The notes under the pieces were generated by a model that made no database searches, was not told the DNA's origin, and saw only the letters and a program-made list of their open reading frames with translations. A stretch of DNA of 64,000 bases from assembly GCA_043744375.1 (NCBI GenBank), contig JAYTUU010000067.1:4172-68171 (forward strand). The letters are read 5' to 3'. The position numbers and the translations under genes were made by a program. Below, in pieces: positions 1 through 7,749 of the stretch (positions are counted from its first letter, which is position 1; each line of letters starts with the position of its first letter). Origin of the DNA: CAIYPH01 sp043744375 (GTDB taxonomy: Bacteria > Pseudomonadota > Alphaproteobacteria > Acetobacterales > Acetobacteraceae).

Positions 1-2
1 GC

Positions 3-479
3 CGGATCGACGCGCTGGTGAATGCCGCCGGAATTTCCACGCCGCGCGTACGCCTCGACGATACCGACGAGACGGCGCTGGACGGCATGTGGCGCGTCAA
101 CGTGAAAGGCCCGCTGCGGCTGATCCGCGCCGCCCTGCCGCATCTGCGCGCGGGCGGCAGCGGGCGCGTGGTGAACATCGCCTCGCTCTCGGGCAAGCGC
201 GTGGCCAACGAGAATTTCGGCTATGCGATCAGCAAGTTCGCGCTGATCGCGCTGACCCAATCGGTGCGGCGCGAGGGCTGGGAGGCCGGCGTGCGCGCCA
301 CCGCTTTGTGCCCGGGCTTCGTCGCCACCGACATGACCGCCTATGTCACCACCGCGCCGCGCGAGCAGATGACCGACCCGGCCGACATCGCCGTGCTCGC
401 GGAAACCGTCATCCTGCTGCCGAACACCGCCACCATCGGCGAGTTGCTGGTCAACTGGCGTTTGGAGCCGGGGCTGTGA
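3..479 (+). CDS. SDR family oxidoreductase, C-terminal part (5' end outside window)
   Basis: The frame is open from the window edge, so only about 158 C-terminal residues are present. They include the NAAG motif near the start of the fragment, a serine in IASLSG, the catalytic YAISK (YxxxK) and CPGFVATDM after it. This is the classical Rossmann-fold short-chain dehydrogenase pattern for an NAD(P)-dependent alcohol or ketone oxidoreductase. The substrate cannot be told. It ends 41 bp before the peptide-transporter binding protein on the same strand, so it may be the first gene of that operon. Confidence 0.9.
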   Translation, partial: RIDALVNAAGISTPRVRLDDTDETALDGMWRVNVKGPLRLIRAALPHLRAGGSGRVVNIASLSGKRVANENFGYAISKFALIALTQSVRREGWEAGVRATALCPGFVATDMTAYVTTAPREQMTDPADIAVLAETVILLPNTATIGELLVNWRLEPGL

Positions 480-520
480 CCGCGCTACAACGCCGGGAAA
501 GTTCACATGGGAGATTTCGC

Positions 521-2059
521 ATGAAAATCCGTCATGCCCTACTCGCCGCCGCCTTGCTGGCGTCAACGCCCGCTTTCGCCGCCAAGACCGACCTGATCGT
601 CGGCATGGCCGCGCAGGACGTTGGAAAACTCGACCCGCATCTGGCGGTCTCCACCATCGATCGCGCGGTGGTGGCGTGGATGTTCAACGGCCTGGTGCGC
701 TTCAAGCCCGGCAGCATGAGCCCGGCCGACATCGAACCTGATCTGGCAACGAGCTGGGAAAGCTCGCCGGACAAAAAGGTCTGGACGTTCGCCCTGCGCC
801 GCGGCGTGCAGTTCCATGGCGGCTACGGCGAGATGACCGCCGAGGACGTCGTGTTCAGCCTGCAGAAATCGGGTGACCCGAAGCGTTCGGCCTCGTCCGG
901 CGATTTTTCGTCGTTCGAGAAGGTCGAGGCGGTCGATGCCTACACCGTCAAGATCACGCTGAAGCAGACCATCCCCAGCCTGCTCGGCATCATCACCAAT
1001 TACGGCGGCGGCTTCATCGTCTCGAAGAAAGCCGTCGAGGCGCTGGGCGACAAATACGCCGCCGCCCCGATCGGCACCGGCCCCTTCGCCTTCGCCTCGC
1101 TAACTCCGAACCAGTCGCTCGAACTCGTCGGCCACAAGGCCTATTTCCGCGGCACGCCGAAACTCGAAAAACTCAGCTACCGTTTCCTGCCCTCCAACGC
1201 CTCGCGCGACCTCGCCTTCCAGAACGGCGAGCTCGACCTCGAATTCGGCAGCCAGGACCAGACCTGGATCGACCGCATGAAGAAACTGCCCGGCGCCATC
1301 GTCGACGTGTTCGAGCCCGGTGAGGAGGCCATCCTCCACCTCAACGCCGCCCAGAAGCCGCTTGACGACCTGCGCGTGCGCCAGGCCATCGCCTATGCGA
1401 TCAACCGGCCGGAAATCCTGCGCTTCCAGGGCAAGGACGTCTCGCGCGAGCCGGGCAGCGTCATCCCGATCGGCAATCTCGGCTACACCGCTGATAACGG
1501 CCTGCCGCAGCACAGCCTGGACAAGGCGAAGGCGCTGCTCGCCGAGGCGGGTTTCGCCGGCGGGCTGACCTTGAAGGTGGTGCACACGCAACTGCCGAAC
1601 ATGCTCGCGCAGATGCAGGTGGTGCAGGCGCAGTTGAAGCGCGTCGGCATCAATCTGGACTTGCAGGTGGTCGAGCATGCCACCTTCCACCAGATGATCC
1701 GCAAGGACCTCAGCGCCATCGTGTTCTATTCGGCCGCCCGGTTCCCGGTGGCCGATGTGTATCTCTCGCAATTCTATCATTCCCGCTCGATCGTGCAGAC
1801 GCCGACGGCCGTGACGAATTTCTCCCATTGTACCGCGGCGGACGCGGAGATCGATGCGGCGCGGACCGAGCCGGACGGCGCCAAGCAGATCGCGCTGTGG
1901 CAAACCGCGCAACGCAAGATCGTCGCCGCGCAATGCTCGGTGCCGCTGATAGAAACGTTGCAGGCCTGGGTGCGCAAGGACTCGCTGGTCTACGGCTACG
2001 ACCTGAAAGGCTCGCTCTCGCTCGGGCCGATCATCAACGAGACGACGCACTTCAAGTGA
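521..2059 (+). CDS. ABC transporter substrate-binding protein, family 5 (peptide/nickel/opine type)
   Basis: This 512-residue protein starts at ATG 521, with GGGAG seven bases upstream; the longer open frame to position 89 is spurious. The N-terminus (MKIRHALLAAALLASTPAFA) is a clear Sec signal peptide with an AFA-A cleavage site, so it is periplasmic. The body has the SBP_bac_5 layout: TDLIVGMAAQDVGKLDPH, VAWMFNGLVRF, LATSWESSPDKKVWTFALR, then a PIGTGPF segment and VRQAIAYAINR. Length matches the family (500-550). It delivers peptides or other oligomeric solutes to the permeases encoded from 2475. The ligand is not predictable, although the neighbouring catabolic genes make a sugar-acid or amide compound possible. 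Confidence 0.93.
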   Translation: MKIRHALLAAALLASTPAFAAKTDLIVGMAAQDVGKLDPHLAVSTIDRAVVAWMFNGLVRFKPGSMSPADIEPDLATSWESSPDKKVWTFALRRGVQFHGGYGEMTAEDVVFSLQKSGDPKRSASSGDFSSFEKVEAVDAYTVKITLKQTIPSLLGIITNYGGGFIVSKKAVEALGDKYAAAPIGTGPFAFASLTPNQSLELVGHKAYFRGTPKLEKLSYRFLPSNASRDLAFQNGELDLEFGSQDQTWIDRMKKLPGAIVDVFEPGEEAILHLNAAQKPLDDLRVRQAIAYAINRPEILRFQGKDVSREPGSVIPIGNLGYTADNGLPQHSLDKAKALLAEAGFAGGLTLKVVHTQLPNMLAQMQVVQAQLKRVGINLDLQVVEHATFHQMIRKDLSAIVFYSAARFPVADVYLSQFYHSRSIVQTPTAVTNFSHCTAADAEIDAARTEPDGAKQIALWQTAQRKIVAAQCSVPLIETLQAWVRKDSLVYGYDLKGSLSLGPIINETTHFK

Positions 2060-2138
2060 CCGAATTTCGGTCGATCGCGATTGCTAATGATACTGCCGCG
2101 CTATGACGTTTGTGCTCAAATAATAAGGAGAGACGCAA

Positions 2139-2372
2139 TTGCCGATGATCCCCGTTGACGTTGACAACTCAACTATTGCGGCCACCTCGTTTGTGATGGG
2201 AATAGTAACCACCGGTTTTTGTTTTGTAAATGATATAAAAATTCTTCCGGCAATGGCGATCGGCTTGGTATTCGGATTATTTCTATATTTAGTTGGCGTT
2301 ATTCCTATTGGGTTACTGCTTGGCGTTGGCATCGGGATGTGCGTTTGGATCTTGAAGAAGCTGTTTCAATAA
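2139..2372 (+). CDS. small two-helix membrane protein, unknown
   Basis: A 77-residue ORF starting at TTG 2139, with AAGGAG eight bases upstream; ATG 2145 is an alternative. Two hydrophobic stretches are visible (roughly residues 13-33 and 36-70, rich in G, I, V and L), followed by a short basic tail KKLFQ, so it should be an inner-membrane protein. I recognise no family. Base composition is clearly lower in GC than the flanking transporter genes and codon use is AT-leaning, so the stretch 2060-2470 looks acquired or inserted between the binding-protein and permease genes. The good ribosome site supports expression, but no homology argument is possible here. Confidence 0.55.
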   Translation: MPMIPVDVDNSTIAATSFVMGIVTTGFCFVNDIKILPAMAIGLVFGLFLYLVGVIPIGLLLGVGIGMCVWILKKLFQ

Positions 2373-2474
2373 GAAGAGTGAGAGGCCAAGTTGAGAATCA
2401 TCGCAAAACTCGAACGACCTCATTTTCTACATATTCGGCTGGTTACTCCGTTGAAGTGGTCGGTCACGTAGGCA

Positions 2475-3416
2475 GTGATCCTATACATCGTCCGCCGCCT
2501 GCTCGCCGCCATCCCGACGCTTTGGGCGGTGCTGACGCTGGTGTTTGTGCTGGTCCGCATCGTTCCCGGCGATCCGGCGATCGCCATCCTGGGCGACCGC
2601 GCGACGCCGGACGCGGTGGCGGCATTGCAGGCCAAGCTCGGGCTCGATCGGCCGATATGGGAGCAGTATGTCAGCTTCCTCGCCCAGTCCGCGCGCGGCG
2701 ACTTCGGCGTTTCGATGTCCACCAACCGGCCCATCCTCGCCGATGTCGGCGCGGTCATTCCGCATACGCTCGACCTCACCTTGGCCGCCATGCTGATCGG
2801 CATCCTCGTCGGCGTCCCCGCCGGGGTCTGGGCGGCGCTGCACCGCAACCGCTGGATCGACGTCGCGGCGCGCCTGCTCAGCCTGATCGGCCTGTCGTTT
2901 CCCGTGTTCGTGTCAGGTATCTTCCTGTTGCTCGCGTTCGCGCTGCACTGGCGCATCTTCCCCGTGATCGGTAACGCCAACCTCGCGGACCCCGCCGACC
3001 GGCTGCTGAAACTCGTGCTCCCCTCGATCACCCTCGGCCTGGTGATGGCCGCCTACATCACCCGCGTCACCCGCAGCGCCATGCTGAGCGTGCTCGACGA
3101 GGACTACATACGCACCGCCCGCGCCAAGGGCGTGCCGTGGCGGCGCGTGGTCTGGCGCCACGGCCTGCGCAATGCCGGCCTGCCCGTGGTCACCGTGATC
3201 GGCCTCTATGTCGGCATCCTCATCGGCAACTCGGTATTGACCGAGATCGTCTTCAACCGCCCCGGACTGGGGAAAATCATCGTCGGCGCCTTGAACCAGC
3301 GCGACTACACGATGCTGCAAGGATTGATGGTGATCTACTGCTTCCTCATCGTCGTCGTGAACCTGATCACCGACCTCGCCTACGGCTTCATCGACCCGCG
3401 CGTGAAGCAGGCCTGA
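2475..3416 (+). CDS. ABC transporter permease, DppB/OppB type
   Basis: A 313-residue integral membrane protein beginning at GTG 2475 with the typical DppB opening YIVRRLLAAIPTLWAVL, then VRIVPGDPA. It has about six transmembrane helices. The EAA-type loop reads YIRTARAKGVPWRRVVWRH, the site that contacts the ATPase. The C-terminus has VLTEIVFNRPGLGKI and NLITDLAYGFIDPRV, both hallmarks of the family. It forms the membrane pore together with the next gene. Its TGA overlaps the following ATG (ATGA), which indicates translational coupling. No strong ribosome site is visible because the upstream DNA belongs to the AT-rich insert. Confidence 0.93.
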   Translation: MILYIVRRLLAAIPTLWAVLTLVFVLVRIVPGDPAIAILGDRATPDAVAALQAKLGLDRPIWEQYVSFLAQSARGDFGVSMSTNRPILADVGAVIPHTLDLTLAAMLIGILVGVPAGVWAALHRNRWIDVAARLLSLIGLSFPVFVSGIFLLLAFALHWRIFPVIGNANLADPADRLLKLVLPSITLGLVMAAYITRVTRSAMLSVLDEDYIRTARAKGVPWRRVVWRHGLRNAGLPVVTVIGLYVGILIGNSVLTEIVFNRPGLGKIIVGALNQRDYTMLQGLMVIYCFLIVVVNLITDLAYGFIDPRVKQA

Positions 3417-4237
3417 TGAAAGCCCTCCTGCGCAACCCGACCACCTCGGCCGGCGTCATCCTCTGCGCCATCGTCCTTCTCGGCGCCCTGCTCGCGCCCT
3501 GGCTCGCCCCGTTCGACCCGACCGAGCAGAACATCCTGGATCGCCTGCAACCGCCCGGCGGGGACTATCTGCTCGGCACCGACATGTTCGGCCGCGACGT
3601 GCTGAGCCGCATCCTCTGGGGCGCGCGGATCTCGCTGATCGTCGCCGTCACCTCGATCGCGGCCGCGATCCTGATCGGCGGTGCCATCGGCATGATCAGC
3701 GGCTATATCGGCGGGCGGACGGACATGTTCGTCATGCAAATGATGGACGTCATGCTGTCCTTCCCCTCGCTCATCCTCGGCCTCATCGTGGTCGCGCTGC
3801 TCGGGCCGGACGTCCAGAATCTCGTGATCGCGATTGCCCTCACGGCCATCGCCCCGTTCGCCCGCATCGCCCGCGCGCCGGTGCTGAGCCTGAAGGAACG
3901 CGCCTTCGTCGAGGCCGGCCGCGCGCTCGGCTTCTCCCATGCCCGGGTGCTGTTCGTGCATATCCTGCCGAACATCCTCAACGAGGTTCTCGTCATGGGC
4001 AGCCTGTGGATGGCCACCGCCGTGCGCACGGAGGCCTCGCTGTCCTTCATCGGCCTCGGCGTCAAACCCCCCGCGGCCACCTGGGGCGGCATGATGCGCG
4101 ACGGCTTCGACGTGATCCTCGATGCGCCGTGGATGTCCGTCTTCCCCGGCATCGCCATCCTGTTCCTGGTGCTCGGCCTCAACATGGTCGGCGACGGGCT
4201 GCGCGACGCGACCGACCCGAAGCTGGCCGGCTCATGA
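3416..4237 (+). CDS. ABC transporter permease, DppC/OppC type
   Basis: A 273-residue protein beginning at ATG 3416, which overlaps the stop of the preceding permease by one base; the longer frame from 3137 is antisense-like extension. It contains APWLAPFDP, the DppC-specific LLGTDMFGRDVLSRILWGARISL segment near residues 50-70, and the ATPase-contact loop around FVEAGRALGFSHARVLFVHI. It ends with GDGLRDATDPK. Five to six transmembrane helices are expected. It pairs with the DppB-type subunit to form the channel of the peptide-type importer. Its stop overlaps the ATPase start by four bases. Confidence 0.93.
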   Translation: MKALLRNPTTSAGVILCAIVLLGALLAPWLAPFDPTEQNILDRLQPPGGDYLLGTDMFGRDVLSRILWGARISLIVAVTSIAAAILIGGAIGMISGYIGGRTDMFVMQMMDVMLSFPSLILGLIVVALLGPDVQNLVIAIALTAIAPFARIARAPVLSLKERAFVEAGRALGFSHARVLFVHILPNILNEVLVMGSLWMATAVRTEASLSFIGLGVKPPAATWGGMMRDGFDVILDAPWMSVFPGIAILFLVLGLNMVGDGLRDATDPKLAGS

Positions 4238-5205
4238 CCACACCGATCCTCGCCGTCTCCGGACTGCGCAAGCACTTCACCAGTGTGAAGGGCTTTCCGA
4301 AGCCGGTGACGACCATCGTGCGGGCGGTCGACGGCATCGACTTCTCGGTCGCCCCCGGCGAGGCATTCGGCCTCGTCGGTGAGTCCGGCTGTGGCAAATC
4401 CACCGCCGCGCGCGCCCTGCTGCGCCTGATCGAACCCGATGCCGGCAGCGTCCGCTTCGCCGGCGCCGATGTGCTGGCCGCCCGCGGGGCCGCCCTCATC
4501 GCCCTGCGCCAGCGCATGCAGATCATCTTCCAGGACCCCTACTCCTCGCTCAACCCGCGCCGCACGATCGGCCGCACCCTGTCCGAGCCACTCGAAGTCC
4601 ATGGCGTCGCCCGTGGTGCCGCGGCACGCGCCCGCGTCATCGCGCTGTTGGAGGAGGTCGGCCTGCCCTCCTCCGCCATGGCGCGCTACCCGCATGAATT
4701 CTCCGGCGGCCAGCGCCAGCGCATCGGCATCGCCCGCGCCCTCGCCCTCGAACCCGAACTGATCGTCGCCGACGAACCGGTCTCGGCGCTCGACGTCTCC
4801 GTGCAGGCGCAGGTGCTGCTGCTGTTGAAAGCCCTGCAGGCCCGCCGCGGCCTCGCCTTCGTCTTCGTCAGCCACGACCTCAGCGTGATCCGTTGGTTCT
4901 GCGCCCGCGTGGCGGTGATGTATCTCGGCCGCATCGTCGAACAAGGCCCCGTCGCGCGCGTGTTCTCGTCACCCCGCCACCCCTATACCCGCATGCTCCG
5001 CGACGCCTCGCCGATCCCGGACCCGTCGCGCCGTGGCGTGCTGCCGCGCGTGGTCGGCGAGATCCCCTCCGCCGCCGCGCCACCGCCGGGCTGCCATTTC
5101 CATCCCCGCTGCGCCAAGGCCAGCGCGATCTGCCGCACCACCTACCCGTCCTGGGATGACGCCAACGGCCACGGCACCGCCTGCCACCACCCCGAAGAAG
5201 ACTGA
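4234..5205 (+). CDS. ABC transporter ATP-binding protein, DppF/OppF type
   Basis: A 323-residue cytoplasmic ATPase whose ATG overlaps the permease stop. Visible motifs are Walker A GESGCGKSTAARALL (near residue 48), Q-loop IIFQDPYSSLNPR, signature FSGGQRQRIGIARAL, Walker B LIVADEPVSALDV and H-loop FVSHDL. The C-terminal oligopeptide-transporter extension is present (GCHFHPRCAKA and later Cys residues). The short-Q-loop spacing and PYSSLNPR mark it as the DppF rather than DppD paralogue. No DppD-type partner follows. The transporter may therefore use a homodimer or an ATPase encoded elsewhere. Confidence 0.93.
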   Translation: MTTPILAVSGLRKHFTSVKGFPKPVTTIVRAVDGIDFSVAPGEAFGLVGESGCGKSTAARALLRLIEPDAGSVRFAGADVLAARGAALIALRQRMQIIFQDPYSSLNPRRTIGRTLSEPLEVHGVARGAAARARVIALLEEVGLPSSAMARYPHEFSGGQRQRIGIARALALEPELIVADEPVSALDVSVQAQVLLLLKALQARRGLAFVFVSHDLSVIRWFCARVAVMYLGRIVEQGPVARVFSSPRHPYTRMLRDASPIPDPSRRGVLPRVVGEIPSAAAPPPGCHFHPRCAKASAICRTTYPSWDDANGHGTACHHPEED

Positions 5206-5320
5206 CCTGGAGAAGATTGGACCGCTTTACCGTCTGTTCAACTTTTCACGCCAGACTCCGGCCATGCCATTCTGGGGACAAACCACCCGAGCTTCACCGC
5301 CGCCGTTCGAGGCGCCGACC

Positions 5321-5935
5321 ATGCATGACGCCGGGTATGTGCAAATCCTCCGCCTGTTGGTCACCGACACCTATCGCTGGAAATGCGACTGGGCGGCCTG
5401 GCGCATGCGCTTCGACTATGACGAACACGCCGACGGCATGCGGCTCAGCCAGGTCGGCGCCCTCATCCGCGAACAGGCGCTGCCGCACTGCACCTATGGC
5501 GCCGAGGCGCACGCCAACATCCTCTATCTGCGCGAAGAGCAGGACATGCCCATGGTGTTCGCGCAGTTCCGCACGATCACCCACGGCCTCGGCCACATCT
5601 CGTCGATCCAGAGCCGCGCAAGCTACGAGGACGCCACCCGCGTCGCCACCCTGCTGGCGCGCGGCATCCGCAAACCCAGCGACCCCACGGATGACGCGCT
5701 CGAACTACCCGACATGCAATGGCACGTCACCGGCACCCACCAGCACCGCGTCGCCCACACCCGCGTGCGCGGGCGCGACGTGGCCGTCCGCTTCGGCTAT
5801 CTCGGTGGGCAGGAGATGTGGGTCATCGACATCGACGACAAACAGAACTGCGCCCATTTCCGCACCCGCGCCGATGCCCTCTCGAAGCTCGGCGTCGGCG
5901 TGGCGCTGGAAACCGCAGGTCATGCGAAACGATAG
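5321..5935 (+). CDS. conserved-looking hypothetical protein
   Basis: A 204-residue soluble protein if started at ATG 5321; ATG 5264 would give 223 residues. It starts MHDAGYVQILRLLVTDTYRW and has many aromatic, His and acidic residues, with no signal peptide or membrane helix. A middle segment (ITHGLGHISSIQSRASYED) and a C-terminal half rich in beta-type sequence (HRVAHTRVRGRDVAVRFGYL) look like a compact folded domain. I do not recognise a family. It lies about 115 bp after the ABC ATPase on the same strand and converges with the amidohydrolase, overlapping its 3' end by 16 bp. Confidence 0.7.
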   Translation: MHDAGYVQILRLLVTDTYRWKCDWAAWRMRFDYDEHADGMRLSQVGALIREQALPHCTYGAEAHANILYLREEQDMPMVFAQFRTITHGLGHISSIQSRASYEDATRVATLLARGIRKPSDPTDDALELPDMQWHVTGTHQHRVAHTRVRGRDVAVRFGYLGGQEMWVIDIDDKQNCAHFRTRADALSKLGVGVALETAGHAKR

Positions 5936-6822
5936 ATCCGCCGCGCATTGTCGTGGAACAGCGCGCGCTGCTCGCCGGCGCTGAACGGTGCGATGATTTC
6001 GGCGAATGCGTCCACCATCGCCGCATACGTCATGTTGCGTCGCGCCACCGGATAGTCGGTGCCGAACAGGCTACGCGCGGTGCCGAAGGCGTCGATGCAG
6101 GTCATCACCGTCTCGCGCAGTGCTGCGATCGAACGGTCCGTCCCATAGGCGCCGAAATTGGACACCTTGATGGCGATATTCTCGCGCGCACCCATCAAGG
6201 CCAGCCCACGCCGCCAGCGCGCCAGCCCCTCTGCATCGCGATCATTCGGCGTGCCGCAATGGTTGACCAGGAACATCTGGTCCGGGAAGTCCGCCGCCAG
6301 CCGCGCCACCTCCTCCGCCTGGAACGGGTTCATCAGCAACTCCAGCACAAGCCCGTACTGCGGCAGCAGGGCCAGGCCACGACGAAACGCCGGGGCATCG
6401 ACCAGCCCCGCCTCCGTCCAGCGCTTCGCCGGATCGGGATGCCAGCGAATGGTCTCACGCAACCCCACCACCCGCCCGCACGCGGCGTGCTCCGCCAATA
6501 ACCGTTCCACACCAGGATCAACCAGCGGCGCGAACGCCACATACCGCGCCGCCACCCCGCGCGGCTTGTCGAGCGTCTCCAGCCACGACGTCTCCTCGAC
6601 CGGATCGCGCGCTCGGTCCCACACCGCCTCGATATGCACGCTGCCAACGACATTCCTGTCGCCAACATCGCGCAGATAGTCCGCCGGCAGATAGCTATGC
6701 CGCATATAGGAAATATCGCCGAGCGCCCCGATGCCATCCCCTTCATCCACCAGCCAGCGATGCCGTCCAAGGGCCAGATCCCACAAGTGATGGTGCGCAT
6801 CGATGATGGGACCTGCGTACAT
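5920..6822 (-). CDS. amidohydrolase-2 family TIM-barrel hydrolase (lactonase-like)
   Basis: A 300-residue protein with start ATG at 6822 and a strong GGAGGG ribosome site just upstream; the open frame beyond it is not used. It begins MYAGPIIDAHHHLWDLALG, where DAHHHLWD is the metal-binding strand-1 motif of the cog3618-type amidohydrolases. Later motifs include FLVNHCGTP and LFGTDYPVARRN, which supply further metal and catalytic residues. Characterised members hydrolyse sugar lactones such as L-fucono-lactone, or 2-pyrone-dicarboxylate. Given the aldolase and dehydratases nearby, a sugar-lactone substrate is the best inference. It is divergent from the aldolase gene at 6902. Confidence 0.85.
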   Translation of the reverse strand: MYAGPIIDAHHHLWDLALGRHRWLVDEGDGIGALGDISYMRHSYLPADYLRDVGDRNVVGSVHIEAVWDRARDPVEETSWLETLDKPRGVAARYVAFAPLVDPGVERLLAEHAACGRVVGLRETIRWHPDPAKRWTEAGLVDAPAFRRGLALLPQYGLVLELLMNPFQAEEVARLAADFPDQMFLVNHCGTPNDRDAEGLARWRRGLALMGARENIAIKVSNFGAYGTDRSIAALRETVMTCIDAFGTARSLFGTDYPVARRNMTYAAMVDAFAEIIAPFSAGEQRALFHDNARRIYRFA

Positions 6823-6901
6823 GACGACCCTCCGAGAATTGACCCCGCGGCGGGGCGCGCCTAGCGTAATGTCCATTCGTTTCAACGAGGGGACACGACC
6901 A

Positions 6902-7678
6902 ATGGCAACCAAAGTCGCAAAAATCTGGGCATCCGGGAAGGCCGTAGTCAACGGCTGGCTCGCCATCCCCTCCGGCTTCTCCGCCGAAGTGATGGCGCAG
7001 GCCGGCTTCGACAGCATCACCGTCGATATGCAGCACGGCGCGCAGGACTTCCAGTCGATGCTGCAATGCTTCCAGGCGATGCAGGCCCATCCCGTCACGC
7101 CCATGGTCCGCGTGCCCTGGAACGAGCCCGGCATCATCGGCAAAGTGCTCGACGCCGGTGCCATGGGCGTCATCTGCCCGATGATCAACACCAAGAAAGA
7201 GGCCGAGGCCTTCGTCACCGCCAGCAAGTATCCCGCCCTCGGCACCCGCTCCAACGGCCCGTTCCGCGCCGGCATGTACGGCGAGGCGACCAGCTACCAG
7301 ACCACCGCCAACACCGAAACGCTGTGCATCCCGATGATCGAGACCAAGACCGCGATCAAGAACCTGGAAGCGATCCTCGACGTCGAAGGCATCGCCGGCG
7401 TCTATGTCGGCCCGTCCGATCTCGGTCTGTCCTACGGCCTGGCCCCGAAGCTCGACCGCAGCGAGCCGGAAATCCTCAAAATCTACGACAAGATCCTCAA
7501 GGAATGCAGCAAGCGCGGCATCTACGCCGGCATCCACACCGGCGGCTCCGCCGACGCCGCACGCTGCATCGCCCAGGGCTTCCGCCTGACCACGCTGATG
7601 AACGACAGCGGCATGATGGCGACCTACGCCAAAACCTGCATCGCCGAGACCCGCAAGGCCTCCAAAGGGATCGCTTGA
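6902..7678 (+). CDS. HpcH/HpaI family aldolase (2-keto-3-deoxy acid aldolase)
   Basis: A 258-residue protein starting at ATG 6902 after a GAGGGGACACGACCA leader. It carries the class II HpcH/HpaI signature: NGWLAIPSGFSAEVMAQAGFD, then SITVDMQHG, MVRVPWNEPG, DAGAMGVICPMINTKKEAE, RSNGPFRAG and VYVGPSDLGLSYG, the last supplying the metal-binding Glu/Asp positions. These enzymes cleave 2-keto-3-deoxy sugar acids or 4-hydroxy-2-oxo acids to pyruvate plus an aldehyde. It is followed by a hairpin terminator and then a UxaA-type dehydratase, so it probably acts at the end of a sugar-acid pathway in the cytoplasm. Confidence 0.92.
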   Translation: MATKVAKIWASGKAVVNGWLAIPSGFSAEVMAQAGFDSITVDMQHGAQDFQSMLQCFQAMQAHPVTPMVRVPWNEPGIIGKVLDAGAMGVICPMINTKKEAEAFVTASKYPALGTRSNGPFRAGMYGEATSYQTTANTETLCIPMIETKTAIKNLEAILDVEGIAGVYVGPSDLGLSYGLAPKLDRSEPEILKIYDKILKECSKRGIYAGIHTGGSADAARCIAQGFRLTTLMNDSGMMATYAKTCIAETRKASKGIA

Positions 7679-7703
7679 TCCGCCACACCCGCTGATCTGA
7701 AAT

Positions 7704-7738
7704 AGGGCCGGGAGCACATTCCCGGCCCTTTCTTCTTC
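7704..7738 (+). terminator. Rho-independent terminator after aldolase gene
   Basis: A 10-bp stem AGGGCCGGGA / TCCCGGCCCT with a six-base loop is followed by TTCTTCTT. It lies between the aldolase stop (7678) and the UxaA-type gene (7750) and would terminate or attenuate transcription between them. Confidence 0.75.
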
Positions 7739-7749
7739 AGGAGACCGCC

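Noticed and set aside
2339..2974. Plus-strand ORF overlapping the start of the DppB-type permease
   Set aside because: It is in another frame; its product is an Arg-rich shadow of the permease.
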